Part shown: one piece after another, positions 41,756 through 50,104 of the stretch | How the letters are laid out: each line of letters opens with the position of its first letter | Numbering within the stretch: position 1 is the stretch's first letter | NCBI GenBank assembly: GCA_018662005.1 | Contig: JABJHA010000022.1 | Location: 1 to 64,000 of the forward strand | DNA: 64,000 nucleotides | Direction of reading: 5' to 3' | Origin: Rhodospirillaceae bacterium | GTDB taxonomy: Bacteria; Pseudomonadota; Alphaproteobacteria; Rhodospirillales; JABHCV01 | Program-made: the position numbers and the translations under genes | Notes under the pieces: model-generated | Databases searched by the model: none | Told to the model about the DNA's origin: nothing | What the model saw: the letters and a program-made list of their open reading frames with translations, nothing else

Positions 41756-44200
41756 TCAACATTTTATTTTCTCCATTTTGGCATCGACCAGCGCCCCGAA
41801 CTGAATGCGGCAGGGCACACGACTGGTGGCGATGTCGAGCTCGTAGGATCCTGATTTCAGATAATCCATGGAAACACCATCCGGGTTGCGCACATAACCG
41901 TAGCCGATATTTTCGCCAACCGTGTATCCCCAGCCGCCACTACTTAACCAACCAACGCGCTCGCCATTTCTGTAGATGGTTTCCCGGCCCAGCAGGACGA
42001 TGGAAGGATCATCAACAACGAAACAGGCGAGACGCTTGCTTAATCCCCGCTCTTGTTGTTCGGCAATCGCTTCGCGGCCCATAAACGGCATGTTGGATTT
42101 CATTTTAACCGCCCAGCCCATGCCCGCTTCAAGGGGGGAATAATCCGGGCCAATATCACTGGCCCAGGCGCGGTAGCCTTTTTCCAGGCGCAGGGATTCA
42201 ATGGCCCGGTATCCGGCGTTACCAATGCCGAACGACTCACCAGCCTTCATCAGGGCATCGTAAAGTGTCAAAGCGTGCTCGATGGGAAAATGTAGTTCCC
42301 ACCCCAACTCCCCAACATAGGTCACCCTGAGCGCCTTGACGGTGGCTCCCGCGATGATCACTTCCTGACATGTCCCGAAAGCAAAGGCATCGTTGGAAAC
42401 ATCACTGTCTGTGACCTGGGCCAGCACGTCACGTGCTTTGGGGCCCATCAGTGACAGTGTGCAGTGATGATCGGTGATATCCTCCAACGTGACATCCATA
42501 TCGTCTTTGATGTTACGCTTGATCCAGTCAAAATCATGGGTCCGGTAGCCGGTGCCGGTGACAATATAGAATTGATCTTCGGCCAACCGGGCAACGGTCA
42601 GATCGCACTCGATACCGCCACGACTGTTGAGCATTTGCGTGTAGGTCAAAGCGCCGGGAGCCTTGCTGACGTCGTTGGCGCAGATCCAGTTCAACGCAGC
42701 TTCTGCATCAGGACCGCTGACCATGAATTTGGCGAAGGAGCTTTGATCGAACACGGTGACCCGTTCGCGGGTTGCCTGATGCTCGGCACCAACATGGTCA
42801 AACCAGTTCTGCCGCCCGAATGAATAAACATCCTCCGCCCGAGCACCTTCAGGGGCGAACCAGTTTGGTCGCTCCCATCCCATTTTCTCACCGAAACAAC
42901 CGCCACTTTCCTTCAACCGTTCATACAGGGCCGAGGTGCGGACCGGGCGGGCGCTTTTGTGTTCCTCGAACGGCCAGCCGATTGTGTAGTGCTTGCCGTA
43001 AAGCTCTAAAGTACGGGTGCGGACCCAGTCCGCATCCCGGTGGTGAACACCAAAACGCCTGATATCAACAGGCCAAAGGTCAAGACTTGGCTCACCACCA
43101 TCAATCCATTCCGCAAGCGCCTTGCCAGCGCCCCCACCTGCGGCAATACCAAAGGCGTTGAATCCGGCACCAACAAAGAAGTTGGCGACTTCGGGGGCCT
43201 CACCCAAAATAAAATTACCGTCCGGTGTAAAGGATTCCGGACCATTGGTTAAGGAGCGCACTCCGGCGTGCTCAAGGGCAGGCACCCGGAACAAGGCATG
43301 TTCCATCAATTGCTCAAAGTGATCCCAGTCGGAGTCAAGCAAGGAAAAATTAAAGCCTTCGGGAATGCCGTCCTCGGCCCAGGGGATCGGGTTGGGCTCG
43401 TATCCGCCCATCACCAATCCACCAACTTCTTCCTTGAAATAAGTCAGTCGGTCCGGGTCGCGCAAGGTTGGCAGGTTTTTTGGCACACCTTCAAAGGGTT
43501 CTGTAATCATGTACTGATGTTCGACCGAACACAGCGGCACATTGACTCCGGCCATCTGGCCAAGTTCGCGGGCCCACTGGCCACCGCAATTTACGACAAC
43601 GTCGCAAGCAATATCACCCAGATTTGTTGTGACACCACCGACCCGGCCATCGTTGACGTTTATAGCCGTGACGGTGCAATCCTCGATAAATTTTACATCA
43701 TTCATTCTGGCCCCTTTTGACAGGGCCTGGGTAATGTCCGACGGATTGGCCTGACCGTCAGTCGGCAGGAACGCCGCACCCATGACATCGGACACATCCA
43801 TTAGCGGCCACAAGTCCTGGGCTTGCTTGGCAGAGAGCATTTGCATCTCAAGGCCAAAACTTTGCGCCGTTGTCGCCTGACGCTCGATTTCGATCATCCG
43901 CTCCTTGTTACAGGCCAGCCGCAAACCACCATTCATCTTCCACCCTGTCGCAAGACCGGTTTCTTCTTCCAGCGTGTCATAAAGTTCAACACTGTATTTT
44001 AGCAACTGGGTGATGTTGGCGTTCGAGCGCAACTGCCCGACAAGACCGGCAGCGTGGAAGGTCGAGCCGCTGGTCAGTTTATGTTTTTCAAGAACGACCA
44101 CATCCTTCCAGCCCAGTTTGCCAAGATGATAAGCGGTAGAACAACCGACGATACCGCCACCGATAATTACCGCGCGGGCATGGGAAGGAAGTGAGGTCAT
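41756..44200 (-). CDS. FAD/GcvT-type dehydrogenase (dimethylglycine/sarcosine dehydrogenase-like), paralogue 1
   Basis: An 814-residue tandem paralogue of the preceding entry with the same FAD and GcvT halves. FAD motif VIIGGGIVGCSTAYHL, covalent-FAD histidine in SGSTFHAAGL (H49), FAPEGARAEDVYSFGR linker and GcvT motifs CDLTVARLAEDQFYIVTGTG and GELGWELHFPIEH. It overlaps the kinase-like gene by 4 bp. Two such enzymes in a row could take dimethylglycine to sarcosine to glycine, one step each; that division is inferred. Confidence 0.88.
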   Translation of the reverse strand: MTSLPSHARAVIIGGGIVGCSTAYHLGKLGWKDVVVLEKHKLTSGSTFHAAGLVGQLRSNANITQLLKYSVELYDTLEEETGLATGWKMNGGLRLACNKERMIEIERQATTAQSFGLEMQMLSAKQAQDLWPLMDVSDVMGAAFLPTDGQANPSDITQALSKGARMNDVKFIEDCTVTAINVNDGRVGGVTTNLGDIACDVVVNCGGQWARELGQMAGVNVPLCSVEHQYMITEPFEGVPKNLPTLRDPDRLTYFKEEVGGLVMGGYEPNPIPWAEDGIPEGFNFSLLDSDWDHFEQLMEHALFRVPALEHAGVRSLTNGPESFTPDGNFILGEAPEVANFFVGAGFNAFGIAAGGGAGKALAEWIDGGEPSLDLWPVDIRRFGVHHRDADWVRTRTLELYGKHYTIGWPFEEHKSARPVRTSALYERLKESGGCFGEKMGWERPNWFAPEGARAEDVYSFGRQNWFDHVGAEHQATRERVTVFDQSSFAKFMVSGPDAEAALNWICANDVSKAPGALTYTQMLNSRGGIECDLTVARLAEDQFYIVTGTGYRTHDFDWIKRNIKDDMDVTLEDITDHHCTLSLMGPKARDVLAQVTDSDVSNDAFAFGTCQEVIIAGATVKALRVTYVGELGWELHFPIEHALTLYDALMKAGESFGIGNAGYRAIESLRLEKGYRAWASDIGPDYSPLEAGMGWAVKMKSNMPFMGREAIAEQQERGLSKRLACFVVDDPSIVLLGRETIYRNGERVGWLSSGGWGYTVGENIGYGYVRNPDGVSMDYLKSGSYELDIATSRVPCRIQFGALVDAKMEKIKC

Positions 44201-45084
44201 TTTGAAGTATCGCTCCTGAAGGTTTCTAAAGCTTGCTCGAAACGTTGCATGTAGTCGCTTGTATAGCTGACATAATCGAAATCAAGCTCTGAATGAATTT
44301 CCGAGACCATGCTCCACATCGTTTCGCGCAGCAAGGAAGCGCATTTCATCGCCCGGTAAGAGTGCCACAATGTCCCATCGGCTGGTGAACCGAAATAACT
44401 TTCCAGCATCCCGCGCTCAAGATCCTCATCAAATTCATTGTTCGAGGCCAGATTGGCCAGATCGAACAAGGGGGAGTTAAAACCCGCATAATCCCAATCA
44501 ATGATCCACAGGCGCGATCCGTCATCAAGGAAGTTGGCCGATAACAAATCATTATGGCCAAATACCATTTCAACCGGCCCTACCGCCTTTTCCAATTCGT
44601 CGGCAATTTCCAGTAGCCGCGGCAAAGTTGCAACCATACGACTGCCGTCACTTTGCAGAACGCGCGCGTAATTGCGAAACACCTGAAACACCCAAAATAC
44701 AAGACTGGCCCCTTCAAGATGCCGGGGGATGTCGTGATGAACTTTTTTAACAAGAGCGATAATCCGCCCGAGCATTTCCGGATTGCGAATGTCAGCCGCC
44801 TCAAGAGTTTTACTTTCGATGTACTGGAGAACCAGAACCCCCTGCTCCCAGTGGATGACTTTCGGTGATAATCCGGCCTGATGGGCGGCATTGCTGGCGG
44901 CCCGTTCGTTGAAACGCATGATGCCATGGACAGGAATATCCTCGCCGATCCTGACCACATATTTTTGGCCCGCGTCCTCGATAATAAAATTGGTATTGGT
45001 GATGCCGCCGCTTAAGGGGCTGGGCTTGACCGGCCCCGACCAACAACTTAAATTCGCCGCCCTCAAAGCTGCCTGATCTGACAT
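44197..45084 (-). CDS. Choline/ethanolamine kinase-like phosphotransferase
   Basis: A 295-residue protein with the aminoglycoside/choline kinase fold. An N-terminal GGITNTNFII nucleotide loop, a catalytic FGHNDLLSANFL (D179, N184) and metal site WIIDWDYAG (D196, D198). The catalytic loop is exactly the HxDxxxxN pattern of choline kinases, with asparagine replacing the middle residue. It heads the minus-strand operon with the two dehydrogenases and is divergent from a Na/Pi cotransporter. Likely phosphorylates choline, ethanolamine or a related methylated amine; an aminoglycoside target is unlikely by context. Confidence 0.82.
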   Translation of the reverse strand: MSDQAALRAANLSCWSGPVKPSPLSGGITNTNFIIEDAGQKYVVRIGEDIPVHGIMRFNERAASNAAHQAGLSPKVIHWEQGVLVLQYIESKTLEAADIRNPEMLGRIIALVKKVHHDIPRHLEGASLVFWVFQVFRNYARVLQSDGSRMVATLPRLLEIADELEKAVGPVEMVFGHNDLLSANFLDDGSRLWIIDWDYAGFNSPLFDLANLASNNEFDEDLERGMLESYFGSPADGTLWHSYRAMKCASLLRETMWSMVSEIHSELDFDYVSYTSDYMQRFEQALETFRSDTSK

Positions 45085-45169
45085 AGCTTAAAACCCTGTC
45101 CCAACCCGCGATATTCCATATTTACCACATCAATATCGTTTATCATCAGTTTGTTTTTGCGTAGCTGAC

Positions 45170-46897
45170 TTGCCATATCCGGTTTGGTTGTCATACCCTA
45201 CGGCCAAATCAAGAAAGGCAAATCCCATTTCCGCAACACAATTACTGATTAACCTGATCGGTGCCGTGGCACTGTTATTATGGGGTATGCGTATGGTGCG
45301 CACGGGCGTGACGCGCGCCTTTGGCTCGAGCTTGCGTCATGCTATCGGGCTTAGCGTCTCCAATCGCTTTAAGGCCTTTTTCATTGGCATTGGCGTCACC
45401 GGCATCCTGCAAAGCAGCACCGCTACGGGCCTGATTATCGCATCCTTCGCCGGGCGTGGATTGATGGAAACCGCACCGGCACTGGCCGTCATGCTCGGTG
45501 CTGATGTTGGCACGACCCTAGTCGCCCAGATATTGTCGTTTGATATTAGCTGGCTCGCCCCGACAGTTATCCTGATCGGCGTCGTCGCCCATTTTGGTTC
45601 CAACAAGACCTTAAACAAGCAACTGGGCCGTACCGGCATCGGCCTTGGCATTATGTTATTGGCCTTAGGGTTGATTGTTCAAACCTCAACACCGATGCGC
45701 GATTCCAGCGTCTTGCAGGAAGTCTTCGCATCATTAGGCGATGAGCGCATGTTGGCGGTGCTTCTCATTGCCTTACTGACATGGATGGCCCATTCCAGCC
45801 TTGCTGTGGTGTTGTTGGTGATGTCATTGACCGCAGGCGGCGTTGTCTCGCTGTCATTGGGATTTGTTCTTGTCGTCGGCGCTAATTTGGGTGGGGCCAT
45901 GCCACCGGTAATGGCGAACTGGGCAAAAGGACCTGATGCCCGCCGGGTGCCCTTGGGAAATGCCTTCTTCAAGGCCATGGGGTGCCTGATCCTGCTTCCC
46001 TTGATTGATATCATCGCCCCCTATATGGCGATGATCGAACAAGATAGCGCCCGTCAGATTGTAAACTTCCACACCCTGTTCAATCTTTCCATTGCCGTCA
46101 TCTTCATTTTCACCACCGACATAGTCGCCAAAGTTGCCGACGAGGCGCTTCCCGCCGCCCCGTTATCGGAAGACCCGGGAACGCCAAGGTATCTTGACCG
46201 GGCATACATTGACCAACCATCGGTGGCCCTGGCCAGTGCGGCGCGCGAGACCGTCCGCATGGGCGATATTGTCGAGAGCATGCTGCGTGACAGCATGAAA
46301 GCGTTACAAAATGATGATCAACAACTGACCAAATCTGTCATCAAGATGGATAACGCCGTCGACAAGTTGCACGAAGCGATCAAATTATATGTCACAGAGG
46401 CCAGCCGTGAACTTCTTGATGATGAAGACAGCAGGCGTGCGACAAACATCCTGACCTTCACCACCGATCTGGAGCATATCGGCGACATCGTTGAAAACCT
46501 GATGGAAATTACGGCCAAGAAAATCAAAAAGAATATGCAGTTTTCACCAGACGGCTTCGCTGAAATTCTGGCCATTCATCTGAAAGTTGCCGACAACCTG
46601 AAACTGGCCCTGGGAGCCTTCATTTCCGACGACGTCAAGTTGGCCCATCAACTTCTTGCTGAAAAAGGCGTGGTCAAGGCAATGGAACGGGCTGGTGCCG
46701 AAAAACACATGGACAGACTGCGAGAGGGTCGTCTGGAAAGTATTGAAACCAGCGCCCTTCATATGGATATCCTGCGCGATCTGAAACGCATTCATTCCCA
46801 CATCGTCGCCATTTCATACCCGGTGCTTGAAAACGCCGGGGAATTGGACAATGCTTCCAATGTTGAAATTACCGATGAATATGGTGACGGCGAATAG
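45170..46897 (+). CDS. Na+/phosphate cotransporter family protein with PhoU-like tail
   Basis: A 575-residue protein. Residues about 25-330 are the membrane Na/Pi domain with the inverted QSSTA repeats, GILQSSTATGLI and MAHSSLAVVLLV. Residues about 360-560 are cytoplasmic PhoU-like helices (MGDIVESMLRDSMKAL; LTFTTDLEHIGDIVENLM). No ATG fits: TTG 45170 gives the longest frame but lacks a ribosome site. An ATT near 45227 follows AGAAAGG, so the true start may be later by about 19 codons. It may import phosphate released by the adjacent phosphonate and phosphatase genes. Confidence 0.85.
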   Translation: MPYPVWLSYPTAKSRKANPISATQLLINLIGAVALLLWGMRMVRTGVTRAFGSSLRHAIGLSVSNRFKAFFIGIGVTGILQSSTATGLIIASFAGRGLMETAPALAVMLGADVGTTLVAQILSFDISWLAPTVILIGVVAHFGSNKTLNKQLGRTGIGLGIMLLALGLIVQTSTPMRDSSVLQEVFASLGDERMLAVLLIALLTWMAHSSLAVVLLVMSLTAGGVVSLSLGFVLVVGANLGGAMPPVMANWAKGPDARRVPLGNAFFKAMGCLILLPLIDIIAPYMAMIEQDSARQIVNFHTLFNLSIAVIFIFTTDIVAKVADEALPAAPLSEDPGTPRYLDRAYIDQPSVALASAARETVRMGDIVESMLRDSMKALQNDDQQLTKSVIKMDNAVDKLHEAIKLYVTEASRELLDDEDSRRATNILTFTTDLEHIGDIVENLMEITAKKIKKNMQFSPDGFAEILAIHLKVADNLKLALGAFISDDVKLAHQLLAEKGVVKAMERAGAEKHMDRLREGRLESIETSALHMDILRDLKRIHSHIVAISYPVLENAGELDNASNVEITDEYGDGE

Positions 46898-46899
46898 CC

Positions 46900-47670
46900 C
46901 TATCCTGCATTTTTCCCGGCAACATGAACTTTACGGAACAGTTTTTTTATGGCCTTGGACGTATTTTGTCCCGGCTTTAAATCTGTAACCAGATTATCCA
47001 GTTGTTCAAAACCGGTCATATTGACCGGGGCCTGGCGCTCGAACTTTGTATGATCAGCGAGCAGGATACTGACCCGGGCATGGTTGAGCATCTGACCTCG
47101 CAGTTCAGCCGCTTCGCGTGAATAGTCGGTCAGGCCCCGTTCGGGCGAAAATGCACTGATTCCAACGACGGCAAAACCGGCATGATAATTTTCAAGCATC
47201 TGGCTTGCGTCAGGTCCAAAAATGGCACCATCCGTCCCCTGAACTTCACCGCCAAGGATCAAAATCCGGTTTTCATTCAGTCCTGCCAGTTTGGCGGCGA
47301 TTTGCAGATCATTGGTGTAAATTGTCAGCCCCCGTCGCTCCATCAGGTAATCTGCCATGCAAAGTGTTGTTGTCCCGCTATCTAGGATCACAGATACGCC
47401 ATCCGGTATCAATTCGGCCGCAAGACGTCCAATTGCCCTTTTGCCTTCAATGTTCTGGCTCATACGTTCGGTAAATGCCGGTTCCAGGGAGCTACTTGAA
47501 AGTGCGCCGCCATGGATTTTTGTCAACCTGCCTTCTTCAGCTAATCTGGTGATGTCGCGACGCAGGGTTTCGCGCGAAACGTCAAGCCGCTGATGCAGTT
47601 CGGTGATCGAGACCGAGCCCTTACGGTTGGTAATTTCAAGAATTAATGTGCGTCGCTGTTCGGCAAGCAT
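46900..47670 (-). CDS. DeoR/GlpR-family regulator, probably of the aminophosphonate genes
   Basis: A 256-residue repressor-type protein. The N-terminal winged HTH reads VSITELHQRLDVSRETLRRDITRL (two blocks: VSITELHQRLDVS, RETLRRDITRL) then IHGGALS. The C-terminal sensor has VILDSGTTTLCMADYL and LGGEVQGTDGAIFGPDA, the sugar-phosphate-type effector pocket. It is divergent from aepX, and a candidate operator 45 bp from its start recurs before phnW. The effector may be 2-aminoethylphosphonate, phosphonoacetaldehyde or a phosphorylated intermediate. Aminophosphonate operons are more often controlled by LysR or GntR regulators. Confidence 0.88.
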   Translation of the reverse strand: MLAEQRRTLILEITNRKGSVSITELHQRLDVSRETLRRDITRLAEEGRLTKIHGGALSSSSLEPAFTERMSQNIEGKRAIGRLAAELIPDGVSVILDSGTTTLCMADYLMERRGLTIYTNDLQIAAKLAGLNENRILILGGEVQGTDGAIFGPDASQMLENYHAGFAVVGISAFSPERGLTDYSREAAELRGQMLNHARVSILLADHTKFERQAPVNMTGFEQLDNLVTDLKPGQNTSKAIKKLFRKVHVAGKNAG

Positions 47671-47714
47671 AATGGCTACTGAATTCCTGTGTTATTGGAC
47701 TGAATCTCAAAATA

Positions 47715-47736
47715 GGTCAAAAACGGTCAAAATACC
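47715..47736. promoter_or_regulatory. Candidate DeoR-type operator, site 1
   Basis: Two GGTCAAAA half-sites, starts 10 bp apart, followed by TACC. The 22-bp element matches the reverse complement of 51839-51860 at 20 positions. It lies between the regulator gene and aepX, so it could control both. Confidence 0.6.
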
Positions 47737-47842
47737 ACTATTTCAAAAACACGTTGGCAAATCCCGTTTGTCTGTGAAAGAATAAAGCCAAGAAACAATA
47801 AGAATAACGGCTAATTCACAAAGTGCTGAAACAACAGGGAGA

Positions 47843-47858
47843 TGGAATCTCAATTCCA
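47843..47858 (+). promoter_or_regulatory. Start-codon hairpin of aepX
   Basis: TGGAAT-CTCA-ATTCCA forms a perfect 6-bp stem between the AGGGAGA ribosome site (47836-47842) and the ATG, using the A of the ATG. Linear spacing of about 16 nt is long, but folding would bring the site close to the start. Confidence 0.4.
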
Positions 47859-48901
47859 TGTTTATAAAGATGAAGTCATTTAAAATTTCAAAACTGATTG
47901 CGACAACGGCTGCCCTCGCTTTCGTAGCAAGTGTCGGATTCAAGGCCCATGCGGAAACCCTGACCGTCTACACGGCGGTTGAGGCTGAGGATCTGAAAAA
48001 ATACGCCAAACGCTTTAATGAAGAGCACCCCAGCATCGAGATCAAATGGGTCCGTGATTCCACCGGTATCGTGACAGCCAAGTTGCTTGCCGAAAAGAAT
48101 AACCCAAAAGCTGACATCGTTTGGGGCCTTGCCGCGACCAGCCTGATGCTACTCGGTAACGAAGGAATGCTGGAGCCTTATTCTCCAAAAGGCGTTGAAA
48201 AACTTGATCCCAAATTCCGCGATTCAGCCAATCCGACAAGCTGGACCGGCATGGATGCCTGGGTTGCCTCAATTTGCGTTAATACGGTTGAAGCCGCCAA
48301 GTACAGCCTGCCAACACCGACTAAATGGCGTGATCTGCTGAACCCGGTCTACAAAGGCCATGTCATTATGCCGAACCCGAATTCATCTGGTACCGGCTTC
48401 CTTGACGTTTCATCATGGCTGCAATTGTTTGGTGAAGGCGGCGGCTGGACCTTTATGGACGGCCTACATGCAAACATCGCCCGTTATACTCATTCCGGTT
48501 CCAAGCCTTGCAAACTGGCGGCGGCTGGTGAAATTCCCATTGGTATTTCATTCGCCTTCCGTGGCGCAAAGTCGAAAGCCAAAGGCGCTCCGCTGGATAT
48601 CGTTATTCCCGAAGAAGGAATTGGTTGGGATATGGAAGCAACCGCCATCATCAAGGGCACCAAAAAGATGAGTGCTGCCAAGACTTTGGCCGACTGGTCC
48701 ATTTCCAGAAAAGCCAATGAAATGTACAACGAAGGCTACGCTGTTGTTGGTATGCCTGGTGTCGCCAAAGCGGTCGAATTCTTCCCACCTGAAGTCGCCA
48801 CCAAGATGATCGACAACGACTTCGCATGGGCTGCCAAGAACCGCAAGCGCATCCTGGCCGAATGGCAGGGTCGCTACGATTCAAAATCTGATCCCAAGTA
48901 A
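47858..48901 (+). CDS. aepX: 2-aminoethylphosphonate ABC transporter substrate-binding protein
   Basis: A 347-residue periplasmic binding protein of the iron/polyamine-like class. The signal peptide ends KAHA-ETL near residue 32. LTVYTAVEAEDLKKYAKRFNEEHP and IKWVRDSTGIVTAKLLAEKNNP contain the PhnS2/AepX patterns (given here as blocks). Ferric-binding proteins share the fold, but the tyrosine pair of the iron site is not evident, and the phnWX neighbours settle the ligand class as 2-aminoethylphosphonate. It is followed by a terminator-like hairpin before the ATPase gene. Confidence 0.87.
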   Translation: MFIKMKSFKISKLIATTAALAFVASVGFKAHAETLTVYTAVEAEDLKKYAKRFNEEHPSIEIKWVRDSTGIVTAKLLAEKNNPKADIVWGLAATSLMLLGNEGMLEPYSPKGVEKLDPKFRDSANPTSWTGMDAWVASICVNTVEAAKYSLPTPTKWRDLLNPVYKGHVIMPNPNSSGTGFLDVSSWLQLFGEGGGWTFMDGLHANIARYTHSGSKPCKLAAAGEIPIGISFAFRGAKSKAKGAPLDIVIPEEGIGWDMEATAIIKGTKKMSAAKTLADWSISRKANEMYNEGYAVVGMPGVAKAVEFFPPEVATKMIDNDFAWAAKNRKRILAEWQGRYDSKSDPK

Positions 48902-48929
48902 AGTCTTACTTGCGAGCAGAAACAAATAT

Positions 48930-48966
48930 GAAGGACCGGGTGTATCCCCGGTCCTTCTTTTGTTTT
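48930..48966 (+). terminator. Intrinsic terminator or attenuator between aepX and aepV
   Basis: GAAGGACCGGG and CCCGGTCCTTC form a perfect 11-bp stem with a 6-nt loop, followed by TTTTGTTTT. It is canonical in form; the ATPase and permease genes downstream probably depend on read-through, giving excess binding protein. Confidence 0.82.
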
Positions 48967-49003
48967 AGGGTAGGTCAATAAAAATCAGCGTAAGGGGGAT
49001 GTC

Positions 49004-50104
49004 TTGTCTGAGTCTACCGAGCCATATTTACAAATTCGTGACGTCACCAAGATGTTCGGGGAATTTACCGCCCTTAAGAATGTCTCACTGGAAATTTTTG
49101 AGGGCGAATTTGTTTGCTTTCTGGGGCCTTCGGGTTGTGGCAAAACGACCCTTCTGCGCGCCATAGCAGGTCTTGATATTCAGACATCGGGTTCGGTTGA
49201 GCAAGGCGGAAAGGACATTTCCAATCTGCCACCTTCGGAGCGGGATTTCGGTATTGTCTTCCAGTCTTACGCGCTTTTCCCCAATCTCAGCATTAGCCGC
49301 AATGTTGGGTACGGGCTTGAAAACCGAAAGGCCCCGAAAGCTGAAATCAGCGCGCGTGTCAGCGAACTTCTGGAACTGGTCGGTATGCCTGAACAGGGCC
49401 AAAAATACCCGGCCCAGCTTTCAGGTGGTCAGCAACAGCGCGTCGCCCTGGCCCGGGCCCTGGCAACCAAACCCGGACTGTTACTCCTTGATGAACCTTT
49501 AAGCGCCCTGGACGCCAAGGTCCGCGTTCATCTGCGCCACGAAATTAAACAGCTTCAGCATAAACTTGGGGTGACGACGATTATGGTTACCCATGATCAG
49601 GAAGAAGCCCTGACCATGGCCGACCGCATCGTCGTAATGAATGAAGGCTCCATTGATCAGGTAGGAAGCCCGCTGGAAATTTATCGTCGCCCGACAAGTC
49701 CTTTCGTTGCTGATTTTGTCGGCACCATGAATTTCCTTAAAGCCAGCGTCAAGGCAATCGACAAAATCCGGATCGGCGACGTTGATGTTCGTCTGGGAAC
49801 CCCGATGGAAGATCCGCCAATCGGTTCATCTGTCACAGTCAGCATCCGCCCCGAGGACGTCATCACCCGTGACATCGAAAGCGGGGCCGATAACATTATC
49901 GAAACCATTGTTGTTGACCTGGAGTTTTTAGGCTCCTTTTACCGGGCGATGCTGAAGCTCAATGATGAGGAAGGCTCCATATTGCTGGCCGATTTCTCGA
50001 TCAACCTGGTCCGCGATATTGGCATTGAAGAAGGCAAAGCGATACAGGTTCGCCTGCCCGCCAGCCGACTGAGGGTGTTTACTGACAGCGAGGCCGCGCA
50101 ATGA
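49004..50104 (+). CDS. aepV: 2-aminoethylphosphonate ABC transporter ATPase
   Basis: A 366-residue ATPase starting at TTG 49004 behind AAGGGGGA. Walker A GPSGCGKTT (41-49), signature LSGGQQQRVALARALA, Walker B LLLLDEPLSALDAK, switch VTHDQEEAL. Residues about 240-366 form the TOBE-type regulatory domain (VSIRPEDVI). The layout is that of the polyamine/iron/phosphonate (PotA-like) ATPases and matches the PhnT2 group. It overlaps the fused permease gene by 4 bp. Confidence 0.9.
   Translation: MSESTEPYLQIRDVTKMFGEFTALKNVSLEIFEGEFVCFLGPSGCGKTTLLRAIAGLDIQTSGSVEQGGKDISNLPPSERDFGIVFQSYALFPNLSISRNVGYGLENRKAPKAEISARVSELLELVGMPEQGQKYPAQLSGGQQQRVALARALATKPGLLLLDEPLSALDAKVRVHLRHEIKQLQHKLGVTTIMVTHDQEEALTMADRIVVMNEGSIDQVGSPLEIYRRPTSPFVADFVGTMNFLKASVKAIDKIRIGDVDVRLGTPMEDPPIGSSVTVSIRPEDVITRDIESGADNIIETIVVDLEFLGSFYRAMLKLNDEEGSILLADFSINLVRDIGIEEGKAIQVRLPASRLRVFTDSEAAQ

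Noticed and set aside
39326-44200. Tandem duplication of one gene by assembly error
   Set aside because: The two proteins differ throughout at both DNA and protein level, so they are old paralogues.
45085-45169. Glycine riboswitch before the dehydrogenase operon
   Set aside because: The 85-bp gap is too short for it and has no conserved core.
48899-49010. ATG at 48999 as the aepV start
   Set aside because: It is out of frame. The in-frame TTG at 49004 has an AAGGGGGA site.
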